Shown here: piece after piece, positions 27,426-35,605 of the stretch
Layout: each line of letters starts with the position of its first letter
How positions within the stretch are numbered: position 1 is the stretch's first letter
DNA from: Marseilla massiliensis
GTDB lineage: Bacteria; Bacteroidota; Bacteroidia; Bacteroidales; Bacteroidaceae
Reading direction: 5' to 3'
Length of the DNA stretch: 64,000 nucleotides
Assembly: GCF_016899855.1 (NCBI RefSeq)
Contig: NZ_JACJJG010000001.1
Location: 62,001 to 126,000, forward strand
Made by a program: the position numbers and the translations under genes
The notes under the pieces: model-generated
Told to the model about the DNA's origin: nothing
Database searches by the model: none
Seen by the model: the letters and a program-made list of their open reading frames with translations, nothing else

Positions 27426-28028
27426 TCCCGAAGTTTATCTGATGCTATTTTTACATCTCCACTTTATTTGTTATTATTGCATTAAATTCAACCATTAAAG
27501 AGAATAATATGATAACCAAAAAAACGAAACAGATATGCCTGACAACCTGAAAACGGGCATCGAAAGCCTCTCCAGGCTTTTCAAAGGATGACGTGCGTGT
27601 GCATTACAATTCCGACAAGCCTGCCACCGTGCAGGCATTGGCATATACGCAAGGAACATACATCCACGCGGCTCCTGTCCAAGAACGGCATTTACCACAT
27701 GAGGCATGGCACGTGGCTCAACACAAGAAAAGCCACCCCTAAAGGTGGCTGTCTTGCTGAACGTGTCCTTGTCGCTACCGAAAACGGAGAATAAGTCAGG
27801 ACACGGAATATTACATTAATGTAATGATAGTGGGATGCCGAAGCTGCGGATGAATGAAAAGGTTTCCTCCAATCCCGTTGAGGGTTTCTCACCGGAAAAT
27901 ACGGGACTTCCGCTGGATGAGCCCTAACCAGATATGAATCCGTACACCTTCTCCTGAATTTGCACGGAACATCCGCTTGTTTAATGTCGCTACCCCCATA
28001 GTCCGACACTGCAAAATTATAAAAAATC
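27426..28028. other. Low-coding gap holding a DUF4157 fragment
   Basis: No intact gene is credible here. The left part contains the broken DUF4157 gene described separately. A short hairpin (AGCCACC / GGTGGCT, 27731-27750) overlaps its end. From 27751 to 28028 I see no gene; a - strand open frame there has implausible composition. A TAATTTTG sequence on the - strand (28012-28019) fits the Bacteroides -7 consensus but faces no clear gene. Confidence 0.5.
27535..27742 (+). pseudogene. DUF4157 (eCIS-core-like) fragment, frameshifted
   Basis: The first frame from 27535 reads MPDNLKTGIESLS, then hits a stop near 27588. Shifting frame at 27587 gives DDVRVHYNSDKP, QALAYTQGT and HLPHEAWHVAQ, then a stop at 27740. 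Together these are the core of the DUF4157 domain, whose family consensus includes HEAWHVVQQ, a zincin-like HExxH variant. Only the roughly 65-residue core survives and the normal C-terminal toxin or effector part is absent. Such domains occur in effectors and toxins associated with contractile injection systems and other conflict systems. It lies between two defence-like genes, so it is probably decayed cargo. Confidence 0.75.
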
Positions 28029-29075
28029 ATGGATTATCCAATAGAAATAACAGGAAAAACGATAAAACAGGTCACTAAGCTGAACTTATCCAACCTTGGA
28101 CTGACTGAAATTCCCGAAAATATTTTTCTTTATACGAATTTGACCAAACTGACACTAAGCGGCAATCAAATACGGAACATACCGAAAGACATCTTAAAAT
28201 TAAGGAAGTTGAAAACCATCGACTTGTCTAAAAACGAGATCAAGACATTGCAAAGCGCCTTGTTCAAACTGCCGAATTTAAGGACACTCAATCTTTATTG
28301 TAATAACATTACCGCTTTACCGAAACAGTTTTATGACTCTTCTATAACGTGCCTGATAGCCGGTCACAACAGGCTAACGGCGGTGGATTTTAAGAAACTG
28401 CACAACATCGAATCGTTAGACTTGACATACAACCAATTAACCTCCATTCATATAGGAGCGGAAGCCAAGGAGTTGAAGGTGTTGAGAATTAAAGGAAATC
28501 CTTTGGAAAATTGTTCTATAGACCAAGCTGTGAGAAATCAGTTAAGCTACATAGACGTTGACATTAATAAATATATCAATAATAAACTATCCATCATGAA
28601 AGCAGCAGAAAGTATCGTTAAAAAAGATACAGGAATTCATCACATATTTATAAGTTACTCACACGATGATGCCAAATGGCTGGAAAAATTGAAGAAACAC
28701 CTGAAGGGGCTGAAAAACTATTATGATTTTGATGAATGGGACGACCAAAGGCTCAAGGCCAGCGATGAATGGGAAAAGGAAATATCAGAAGCGTTGGAAC
28801 GTTCAACAATAGCCATCTGCCTTGTGTCCGCTTCATTCATGGCTTCCGACTATATTATGGGAAACGAACTGCCACCCTTGTTCAATAAGGCCAATCATAA
28901 CGGCACAAAAATAATACCTTTGATGGTCAGTGCCTGTGGCGTATTTGAAGACTGTTGGCTGTCAAAATATCAAGCTGCAGGCAGCCCGCAAAAAACTCTT
29001 TCCGAATGTACGGACGCAGAAGTCGAACGTCGACTGGCAAATTTGACGATAGCCCTCAAAGAACTGATCAAGTAA
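28029..29075 (+). CDS. LRR-TIR fusion protein
   Basis: The protein has 348 residues. Residues 15-165 hold about six leucine-rich repeats of the L..L.LS.N.L..IP type (LTKLTLSGNQIRNIP, LKTIDLSKNEIKTL, LESLDL-like units). After a short helix, residues 203-345 form a TIR domain: HIFISYSHDDAKWL (205-218), a DFDEW segment (233-237), ICLVSASFMASDYIMGNEL, with Glu280 at the position of the catalytic glutamate of NAD-cleaving TIR domains. No signal peptide or membrane segment is present, so it is cytoplasmic. Recognition by LRR and NAD depletion by TIR is the expected logic, by analogy with bacterial TIR defence proteins. It has its own terminator and no tight operon partner. Confidence 0.85.
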   Translation: MDYPIEITGKTIKQVTKLNLSNLGLTEIPENIFLYTNLTKLTLSGNQIRNIPKDILKLRKLKTIDLSKNEIKTLQSALFKLPNLRTLNLYCNNITALPKQFYDSSITCLIAGHNRLTAVDFKKLHNIESLDLTYNQLTSIHIGAEAKELKVLRIKGNPLENCSIDQAVRNQLSYIDVDINKYINNKLSIMKAAESIVKKDTGIHHIFISYSHDDAKWLEKLKKHLKGLKNYYDFDEWDDQRLKASDEWEKEISEALERSTIAICLVSASFMASDYIMGNELPPLFNKANHNGTKIIPLMVSACGVFEDCWLSKYQAAGSPQKTLSECTDAEVERRLANLTIALKELIK

Positions 29076-29095
29076 TCCCACTATATTAAAGAACT

Positions 29096-29142
29096 AAATG
29101 CCATTCCCTATTCCTGTTATCAGGAACAAGGAGTGGCATTTT
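29096..29142 (+). terminator. Intrinsic terminator after LRR-TIR gene
   Basis: AAATGCCATTCC pairs with GGAGTGGCATTT, with an inner TTCCTG/CAGGAA stem and a TTAT loop, followed by TTTTCTTT. The hairpin begins 21 bases after the stop codon. Confidence 0.8.
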
Positions 29143-29257
29143 CTTTATCCGGCCATTCATATATAAAATGTTCATTGTTGAATACATTAAAATATAATAT
29201 ATTTTTTACTTTCTGGAACTTTTCATCAAAAGGATTACAGCATTGTACAACCAATGC

Positions 29258-29374
29258 TTAACACAAGGTCGGTAGCTCACGTTCAATCTGTTCCATCAAC
29301 CGTTTATACGAGCACTTTCTCTCCCTTTCATCAATCAGTGACACTCGTCGAGAGAGGTACAAGTCATATTTGCC
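29258..29374 (-). pseudogene. Short remnant ORF, unknown
   Basis: On the - strand an open stretch encodes KYDLYLSRRVSLIDERERK followed by CSYKRLMEQIERELPTLC and a stop. It looks protein-like and charged but has no start or upstream continuation. The rest of the 29143-29491 gap shows only AT-rich sequence. Confidence 0.3.
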
Positions 29375-29491
29375 TTAATTTTGCGCGAGAAAATCAACAG
29401 AAATATCTTTAAGGAGAAAGGCAAAATACAAGCAGGATTTCTTGCATAAATGGAAAAGATTGTTTAACTTAGTAGTCTAATAATCAAAGGT

Positions 29492-29875
29492 ATGGAGTAC
29501 ATTGTATTACTGGCTTTTGCCTATATTCTTTTGAAATTGTGCGGGAAAATGCTAAGGCATTTCCTATCGCCGGAGACAACCGCTTTCTGGTTGGTTGCCA
29601 TCGGGTTGTGCCTGTTCGGGTTGGAATGGGCCGGATTATTGTTGATAGTGTGGCGGTACATTGTGATACCGATTGGAATATATTATGAGAGGCATCCGGG
29701 GCGCAGGTATAACAGGAAAAGCCATGGAAATTCAAATATCAACCGGGCGGTCATGTGGCTGATACCCGTGTTCTGGCCGTTCCTGATAGCAAGGATGTTC
29801 TTGTCGGAAAAGACCTATAAGCCGGGGATGAATGAATATGACTACGAGCAGTTCTTAAAAGGAAATGGAAAGTAA
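29492..29875 (+). CDS. Unknown membrane protein
   Basis: This 127-residue protein has three hydrophobic stretches (about 1-17, 30-65 and 85-105): YIVLLAFAYILLKLCG, AFWLVAIGLCLFGLEWAGLLLIVW and AVMWLIPVFWPFLIARMF, with a basic loop RHPGRRYNRKSHGNSN between. I do not recognise the family. It converges on the M23 peptidase gene with only 2 bases between the stops. It may be the first gene of the mobile element on this side. Confidence 0.6.
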   Translation: MEYIVLLAFAYILLKLCGKMLRHFLSPETTAFWLVAIGLCLFGLEWAGLLLIVWRYIVIPIGIYYERHPGRRYNRKSHGNSNINRAVMWLIPVFWPFLIARMFLSEKTYKPGMNEYDYEQFLKGNGK

Positions 29876-29877
29876 GC

Positions 29878-30534
29878 TCAGCCGATTGCCAGACGTGCCA
29901 ATGCTTCTTCACGGGTTTCCTTAATCAACTGAAGCAAGATGGCCGGGTCAATGTGCTTCTTGCCGTATTTGGCGGTGATGTGCAAGTGCGGACCGGTACT
30001 ACGCCCCGTGTTGCCACTGATAGCCACTACTTCTCCTGGTAAGACCTGTGCGCCTTTCTTTACCAATGTCTTTGAAAGATGGCAATAGCTGACGGTGTAG
30101 TCACCGTGACGGAGGACAATGTAATTGCCAGAACGCTTATCAGAAGATACTTTTATGACCTCGCCAGGCATCATGGCATAGACCTCCTCGCTGTTTGCCC
30201 GCAAGTCCAACCCTTTGTGGTTGCTACGTTTGCCTGTAAAAGGATCTTTGCGCCTTCCAAAAGGTGAAGTGACTATGATTTTCTTCAAAGGGTAAGACAC
30301 GCTCATATAACAGCCTATCCAATGGCTCCGCATTTCATCTGGCTGTTTCCCTGCCATCGAAGTAAAGGAAACAAGTTTGTCTGCCTCTCCATCTCCGGGG
30401 AGGCATTTTGTTTCTGTAGGCTCGACCACTCCCTGCATTTTGTACAGTGGCTTGCTATATGCAATGGTATGGAACTGTGCTTGTAAGGACAAGCAACAGA
30501 ATGATAAAGTGAGTAATAGCCATGACTTTTTCAT
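29878..30534 (-). CDS. M23-family peptidoglycan endopeptidase
   Basis: The protein has 218 residues. I start it at the internal ATG giving MKKSWLLLTLSFCCLSLQAQ, a clear signal peptide cleaved near LQAQ; the open frame extends 15 codons upstream without a signal. The catalytic domain has NHKGLDLRA (His and Asp zinc ligands), RHGDYTVSYCHLSK and PHLHITAKYG (the HxH motif), so all LytM/M23 zinc residues are present. It should cut cross-linking peptides in the periplasm. Conjugative elements often carry such an enzyme to open the wall for the transfer channel. It is transcribed away from the + strand transfer-type operon. Confidence 0.85.
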   Translation of the reverse strand: MKKSWLLLTLSFCCLSLQAQFHTIAYSKPLYKMQGVVEPTETKCLPGDGEADKLVSFTSMAGKQPDEMRSHWIGCYMSVSYPLKKIIVTSPFGRRKDPFTGKRSNHKGLDLRANSEEVYAMMPGEVIKVSSDKRSGNYIVLRHGDYTVSYCHLSKTLVKKGAQVLPGEVVAISGNTGRSTGPHLHITAKYGKKHIDPAILLQLIKETREEALARLAIG

Positions 30535-30640
30535 GGCACAAAAGTAATATGTAGATGCGTATAAAGGGAAGAATGGCAATGGGAATGGTCATATTATAAG
30601 ATATTATAGGGAATCAGACCTACGAATCGGACTTAGAGTG

Positions 30641-30959
30641 TCTATAAAGTCAAAGCTGACCGAGGAAGTGCAACCCGACTATGTGGTGTTGACGTTACCC
30701 ATCGGCAAGACCCATCAAGAAAGACCCATCAAGAAAACCCATCAAGAAGGACTTGATGAGAGCGTTAATACTGGATTTCTGCAAAGAGCCCAAAAGCTTT
30801 TTGGAAATAATGAATTTGCTCAATTTGAAAGACAGGGTAAACTTCAAGCGAGTGTATATTTCTCCCTTGATTGCGGAAGGTTTGCTGTCAATGACAGAAC
30901 CCGACACCCCAACCAGCAGAAACCAAATGTATGTGGCAGCCAAGGCTGAAAAGTCCTAA
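30641..30959 (+). pseudogene. C-terminal remnant of RecG-like ATP-binding regulator
   Basis: Two overlapping frames contain the tail of a family whose C-terminus is a winged helix. The first reads TEEVQPDYVVLTLPIG then a KTHQE-type repeat; the second, from ATG 30753 or just before, reads MRALILDFCKEPKSFLEIMN, LNLKDRVNFKRVYISPLIAEGLL and EPDTPTSRNQMYV. These match the ends of Fic/RecG-like regulators carrying an AlbA_2 domain. No N-terminal ATPase or AlbA_2 domain is present upstream, so it is a decayed fragment. The linker contains three copies of ACCCATCAAGAA within 40 bases. Confidence 0.6.
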
Positions 30960-30990
30960 TTGCACCTGTAAACATAACCACCTATACCCG

Positions 30991-31032
30991 AATGGGGCTT
31001 CCCAAGGCACGTTCATGCCGGGAAGCCCCATT
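30991..31032 (+). terminator. Strong 13-bp hairpin
   Basis: AATGGGGCTTCCC and GGGAAGCCCCATT are exact complements with a 16-base loop that itself contains GGCA/TGCC. The sequence after it, CTTCGTTTGG, is only mildly T-rich. It separates the decayed RecG-like fragment from the operon starting at 31177. The rest of 31033-31143 shows no gene. Confidence 0.7.
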
Positions 31033-31143
31033 CTTCGTTTGGAGTCTGATTGACAGTATGATTTTTCTCTTCAGCTATAAATAAACCAAAATCTGAGCAT
31101 TTTTCTGCCCAGCTTTTACTTTGCTTCATTCTACCGCCTTACA

Positions 31144-31177
31144 TTTGTCCAAGTGTAACAACTATAATTTGGACGAA
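31144..31177 (+). promoter_or_regulatory. Inverted-repeat operator/promoter candidate before the long + operon
   Basis: TTTGTCCAA (31144-31152) and TTGGACGAA (31169-31177) are inverted copies with one mismatch. They flank TATAATTTG, close to the Bacteroides -7 consensus, and the right arm runs into the ATG at 31177. A repressor dimer here could control the whole downstream gene series. Confidence 0.4.
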
Positions 31178-31941
31178 TGAACAGATACAAATTCTCGGAA
31201 GAGGAAGTACCCTACGGTACTCTCGAACAATTCGGGCTGACAAGGGAGATGGTTGGTGACCTGCCGGTGGATGTACTGCAAGCCATCCAATCAGGCCGCC
31301 GCTCACCCGTTTTGCCCATCCGTGCGGATGATTCGGAAGGCAACACCATCCATGCAAGAACTCGCTTCTCGTTGGTGCGGCGTGAGGACGGCACAGCCGA
31401 CGTGTTGTTTTACCCAGTACTGGTAGAAAGCCGGCTGGAGCGTTTCAGCGAAGAACAAAAACAACGTCTGCTGGAAGGAAAGGCAGTCATCGCACCGATG
31501 CAGGACAACAACGACAATCCCGTGCAGGCATTCCACCAGATCGATTCCGGCACGAAGCAAATCCTCTCCGTACCCACGCCCGTCATCGGGCGCAACCTGC
31601 AAATCATAGCCGACGAGTTCCACCTCTCCCATGCGGAAATCAACTGCCTGCAAGTGGGCGAACCGCTAACCGTGGCTGAGGGCGACGACCTGATGACCAT
31701 CGGCATTGACCTGAACGAGCCGACCGGCATCTTGGTATGTGTGGGTGACGGCGTACAATGGAAACAGGAAGCGAAACGCGAGTGGGACAAGTATAACTTC
31801 GGCTGTTTCGGCTGCTGGGTGGCAGACGGCGAAGGCGGACTTGACTATGTGCATGAGGACGACTACACCGAAGAAATGTGGAACGAGTTGAAGCGGAGCA
31901 GCCAGCGCAGGATGCAGAACGCCAACACTCCCAAAATGTAA
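31177..31941 (+). CDS. DUF4099 domain-containing protein
   Basis: The protein has 254 residues. The start YKFSEEEVPYGTLEQFGLT and the VLQAIQSGRRSPVLPI region match the DUF4099 module found repeatedly in Bacteroidales mobile elements, often next to DUF3945. No membrane or catalytic motif is visible, and the protein is probably cytoplasmic. It is the first gene of the + strand series and lies immediately downstream of an inverted-repeat operator candidate. Function unknown. Confidence 0.75.
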   Translation: MNRYKFSEEEVPYGTLEQFGLTREMVGDLPVDVLQAIQSGRRSPVLPIRADDSEGNTIHARTRFSLVRREDGTADVLFYPVLVESRLERFSEEQKQRLLEGKAVIAPMQDNNDNPVQAFHQIDSGTKQILSVPTPVIGRNLQIIADEFHLSHAEINCLQVGEPLTVAEGDDLMTIGIDLNEPTGILVCVGDGVQWKQEAKREWDKYNFGCFGCWVADGEGGLDYVHEDDYTEEMWNELKRSSQRRMQNANTPKM

Positions 31942-31947
31942 GGCATC

Positions 31948-32172
31948 ATGGCAAAGGAAGAATACTATCCGGAAGAGACCCTCGTGGAAAAGGTGCAAAG
32001 CGGTGAGTACGGTTGGAAAGACTATGTATGGTACCATTCGAGGGAGTGGAGAACAGAATACGAAAAGTACTGCCGCCTGCGTGACCTGCCAATGGACGAC
32101 GACACCGCCTTGCGCTTCCTCGACATGAAGCAGGAGGAGATGGAAACGGCACTCGCCTACGGCGATGCCTGA
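31948..32172 (+). CDS. Small acidic hypothetical protein
   Basis: The protein has 74 residues (MAKEEYYPEETLVEKVQSGE), is acidic and rich in Trp/Tyr, with no recognised family. It lies 6 bases after the DUF4099 gene, so it is part of the same transcript. It may be a small partner of its neighbours. Confidence 0.65.
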   Translation: MAKEEYYPEETLVEKVQSGEYGWKDYVWYHSREWRTEYEKYCRLRDLPMDDDTALRFLDMKQEEMETALAYGDA

Positions 32173-32203
32173 TGAGCATATAACCGCATGACAACAATAT
32201 GAA

Positions 32204-33805
32204 ATGAGCATACGAAAGAACACTAACCCACGCCCTTTGGAACTGCCGCCGGAGATGCGAGACCTGCTGGCCCGCAACGGCATGAGGGGGCATATAGCAG
32301 GAAGCAGCGAGGGTTTTGTCCTGATTGTGCAAGGACATGATTCCCCGTTGCTTTCCTATCCCATCACCGAAAAACAGCTGCAAGCACTGACCGACTGGGG
32401 TACGAATTACGCAAACCGAAAGTGCTATAACACCTTCGCAAGTATTGTGGCGGCGGACTTCGACCTGCCCAGGGATTTCGTACACGCACGGAATGCCAAC
32501 GGACGGGTGGCCATGGGCTTACACGGCTACCGTATCGGCGCTGGTGAATACGGACGATCAGGTTGGGCGCATCCCATGTACCGCCACCCATGGGGAGCGT
32601 GTTTTCTCGGCTGGACACCCCGGCAGCAGGACGGCTTCCACCTGCGGCGCATAGGCGGCAACCTCTATTTTCCCGGCGCACCGATAGTGCCTAACCGCCC
32701 CGACGGACGCATGAAACCCGGAGAACTGCAAAGCGGCGGTTATGGTTTCTACTACAAGGGGCAACCCACCACGACAGTAGCCGGACAGGATGTGTTGGAG
32801 GAACTGGAAACGGTCATCACACCTTTGCAACCCAAGCCACGACCCACCGAACCGGCCAAGCCTTACCACACGCTCATCACTTCCCCCGTCTATTTCACCA
32901 ACGAGAAATGGCAGGAATGCTTAGCGAGCCACGGCATACTCATAGATTCCGAGCGCAAGACGCTGACCATACAGTCTTCCTCCGTCTCTGCCGATTTGCA
33001 GTATGACCTGAAAGACGAAGAATTGGCAGCTTTGACCAACAACTCTGCACAGGATGTGCCGGTGGAAAAACGGCTGGAAATCATTAATGGCATCATCAAG
33101 GAGGATTTTTCCGCACCTATCACAATGGACATGTTGAATAGTGACAAGATGATTGCCATCGAACTGCATCCGGCGGTCAAGGAAGACTTGGACCGCCAGC
33201 TTTCCCAAGTGGGGCAAATAGAGCAAGGCGGGCAAGGGCAATATGTCAATGAAGGCCTGTACGTAGAGCCTGAAGAAAGGGTACTGCCCAAGGGAACGGT
33301 GGTGATGTACGGTAACGACCTCGCCTACATCAACCCGGACAAGGGCTGGTTCCGAGAGGGCCGGCATGGACGGGAGGTGACCGTGGACGAGATACGGGTA
33401 GAACCCACCGAAACTGAGGGCAAGTACCGCATGACCGCCGTCATAGACGGCGAAGCAGTGAGCCACGAAATCACCCAAAAGCAATATGACAAGTTCATGG
33501 CCATTGATGACTACCACCGGCTGAAACTCTTTTCCAAGATATTCGGAGAAGTGGACATGAAGTCTAGGGACAACGTGCCGTTGGGAACGAAAATCGGGGC
33601 GGCTTTGTTGGCGGGCGTAGCCGTCATGGGCGAACTGGGCCGTGGACCACGCCCCGACATTTACCTGGAAAGGCATGGCCCTCCACCGCCTCCCCGGTGT
33701 TACTTCAAGCCCGGAGTGGACACCCCTATGGACGTGGCGGCACGCAATTATGAAGCAGCCGTGAACACGGAACGGATGCAGCATGAAATGAGACATGGAA
33801 TGTGA
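32204..33805 (+). CDS. Element-borne hypothetical protein, DUF3945-like
   Basis: The protein has 533 residues. The N-terminal 190 residues (TNYANRKCYNTFASIVAADF, a Trp/His-rich block) are unrecognised. The middle, from about residue 225, contains DUF3945-like text (FTNEKWQECLASHGILIDSE, YDKFMAIDDYHRLKLFSKIF). A short hydrophobic segment (GAALLAGVAVMG) near residue 465 may be a membrane anchor. It sits between DUF4099 and the Toprim gene. Function unknown; presumably element maintenance or transfer. Confidence 0.6.
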   Translation: MSIRKNTNPRPLELPPEMRDLLARNGMRGHIAGSSEGFVLIVQGHDSPLLSYPITEKQLQALTDWGTNYANRKCYNTFASIVAADFDLPRDFVHARNANGRVAMGLHGYRIGAGEYGRSGWAHPMYRHPWGACFLGWTPRQQDGFHLRRIGGNLYFPGAPIVPNRPDGRMKPGELQSGGYGFYYKGQPTTTVAGQDVLEELETVITPLQPKPRPTEPAKPYHTLITSPVYFTNEKWQECLASHGILIDSERKTLTIQSSSVSADLQYDLKDEELAALTNNSAQDVPVEKRLEIINGIIKEDFSAPITMDMLNSDKMIAIELHPAVKEDLDRQLSQVGQIEQGGQGQYVNEGLYVEPEERVLPKGTVVMYGNDLAYINPDKGWFREGRHGREVTVDEIRVEPTETEGKYRMTAVIDGEAVSHEITQKQYDKFMAIDDYHRLKLFSKIFGEVDMKSRDNVPLGTKIGAALLAGVAVMGELGRGPRPDIYLERHGPPPPPRCYFKPGVDTPMDVAARNYEAAVNTERMQHEMRHGM

Positions 33806-33851
33806 TTCAACGAAGAGCGAAAAATTAAGAATGAAGAATTGAGAACCAATC

Positions 33852-35102
33852 ATGGCAGAACTGACTTACGAGGATTACAAGAGGAGGCTGAGCATACAGG
33901 AACTGTTGGTGGACGCAGGCTATCGGCTGAACCGCCGTGACGGCCTGCGCTATCCGTCGTATGTGCGCATTGACAGCGATGGGCGGCGTGTGCGAGGAGA
34001 CAAGTTCATCGTCACGGCCAACGGCTTCTGTTGTTTCCAGCCGCCCGAACGCAAGAATTACAATGTCATTTCCTTCATCAAGGAACATCCCCACTTTTTT
34101 GCCGAATACACTCCGGGGATGTCCGCCGACCGGTTGGTCAACCTCGTATGCCGCCGTCTGCTGAACGAGCCGCAAGAAATCCGTGAAACAAGGATATTCA
34201 ACCCTGGCAAGGAGGGCAAACCGTTTGACATGGATGAATACGACCTGCAAGCCTTCCGCATGGACGATTGGGAGAGCCAAAAAAAGTTCTATCCCTATTT
34301 CAAGAACCGGGGCATTGACCTTGACACCCAACGCGCCTTTTGCAGTCATTTCTTCCTTGCCTCCAAGCACCGGACGGACAGCAAGGTATTTATCAACCTC
34401 GCTTTTCCATTGTCACTGCCCGCATGGCCGGGCAAACAGATTGTCGGCTTGGAAGAACGCAGCCGCCCCAATGCGGAGGGCAAGACCGCCTACAAGGGCA
34501 TGGCGGCAGGGAGCAACGCCACCAAGGGAATGTGGATAGCCCAGCTGAACAGCCACCGCAGTGATGTCGGTTTCAACATCCCGTTGTCAGGCGTGAAAGA
34601 CGTGTACTGGTTTGAGAGTGCCTTCGATGCGATGGCGTTCTACCAAATCGAAAAGAAGGAAACTGTGGCATACGCCGACTTGGGAAATGCCGTATTCGTT
34701 TCCACGGGAGGCACGCCGAGCATCAGGCAGTTTGCCGGGATGCTGGAACAGACCCCTGATGCCAACCACCACCTCTGCTTCGACCGCGACCAGGCGGGAC
34801 AGCTCTATGCCGTGAACTTCGCCTTGCAGATGAACGGACGGGTATTCAACACACACATGACGAAGAAAGACACCTTGGTGGTGACTGACCTAACCGGGAA
34901 ATACGGAAGGACGGAACTGGACGTTCGCACATTTGACTTTGAAGCTATTTGCAAGGAACTTGGCTTGGAGAAAGGACGCATTGCCTACCGTCCACCCAGC
35001 GAGGGCTACAAGGACTGGAACGACCAACTTATGGGCAAACGGATGGATGAGGATAAGGAACAAGAAAATACGGAAGAACGACAAACCCGATTCAGACGAT
35101 GA
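33852..35102 (+). CDS. Toprim/DUF3991-type primase-like protein
   Basis: The protein has 416 residues. The N-terminus (SIQELLVDAGYRLNRRDGLRYPSYVR) resembles the degenerate zinc-ribbon region of mobile-element primases. The centre has a Toprim-like core: KDVYWFESAFDAMAFYQI with the conserved Glu, VSTGGTPS and HHLCFDRDQAGQLYA with the DxD. It may prime DNA synthesis of the transferred strand. It overlaps the next gene by 4 bases (ATGA). Confidence 0.75.
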   Translation: MAELTYEDYKRRLSIQELLVDAGYRLNRRDGLRYPSYVRIDSDGRRVRGDKFIVTANGFCCFQPPERKNYNVISFIKEHPHFFAEYTPGMSADRLVNLVCRRLLNEPQEIRETRIFNPGKEGKPFDMDEYDLQAFRMDDWESQKKFYPYFKNRGIDLDTQRAFCSHFFLASKHRTDSKVFINLAFPLSLPAWPGKQIVGLEERSRPNAEGKTAYKGMAAGSNATKGMWIAQLNSHRSDVGFNIPLSGVKDVYWFESAFDAMAFYQIEKKETVAYADLGNAVFVSTGGTPSIRQFAGMLEQTPDANHHLCFDRDQAGQLYAVNFALQMNGRVFNTHMTKKDTLVVTDLTGKYGRTELDVRTFDFEAICKELGLEKGRIAYRPPSEGYKDWNDQLMGKRMDEDKEQENTEERQTRFRR

Positions 35103-35605
35103 CACAAACTACTTCACAACCGCCATTTACGCGACCCGACACCCTGCAACTGCGGCCACGGACGTTGCAGTTTTTTATCGACAACCTGCCGTTGCTGACG
35201 CTCGACCTGTGCGGTTACGCTTGTGCCGGGATGGACGGAATGCTGTTCAAGGGATTGTTGCTTTGGTTGTCAGTGGCCATGTCGTTGGTCTTGGCTTACC
35301 GTTTTATCTACCTCAAACGCATGATTTACCGCATTACGGACGAACAACTGATATACGAGCACGGGGTGATTACCCGGAGCAGCGATTATGTGGAACTATA
35401 CCGGGTGGTGGATTTCGCCGAGCGGAGCAACCTGCTGCAACAGCTTTGCGGACTGAAAACCGTGAGCGTCCATTCGGGCGACCGCACCACGCCCCGGCTT
35501 GACATCATCGGCATGGACATGAACAATGACCTGGTGTCTGTCATCCGTGGACGGGTGGAATTGAACAAACGAAGAAAAGGAATCTATGAAATCACGAACC
35601 GTTAA
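35099..35605 (+). CDS. PH-domain (bPH2) membrane protein
   Basis: The protein has 168 residues. Two membrane segments occur at about 30-48 and 52-70 (LLLWLSVAMSLVLAYRFIYL), followed by a YdbS-type bacterial PH domain: RMIYRITDEQLIYEHGVITR, ELYRVVDFAERSNLLQQL and CGLKTVSVHSGDRTTP. It probably sits in the inner membrane with its PH domain in the cytoplasm. It overlaps both neighbours (4 and 20 bases), so it is firmly in the transfer-type operon. Confidence 0.8.
   Translation: MTQTTSQPPFTRPDTLQLRPRTLQFFIDNLPLLTLDLCGYACAGMDGMLFKGLLLWLSVAMSLVLAYRFIYLKRMIYRITDEQLIYEHGVITRSSDYVELYRVVDFAERSNLLQQLCGLKTVSVHSGDRTTPRLDIIGMDMNNDLVSVIRGRVELNKRRKGIYEITNR

Noticed and set aside
27692-28030. 112-codon - strand open frame
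   Set aside because: Composition is implausible and it runs antisense over the DUF4157 remnant; no start signal.
29143-29491. att site or tRNA at the edge of the mobile element
   Set aside because: No tRNA-like fold, integrase gene or matching direct repeat could be found in the window.
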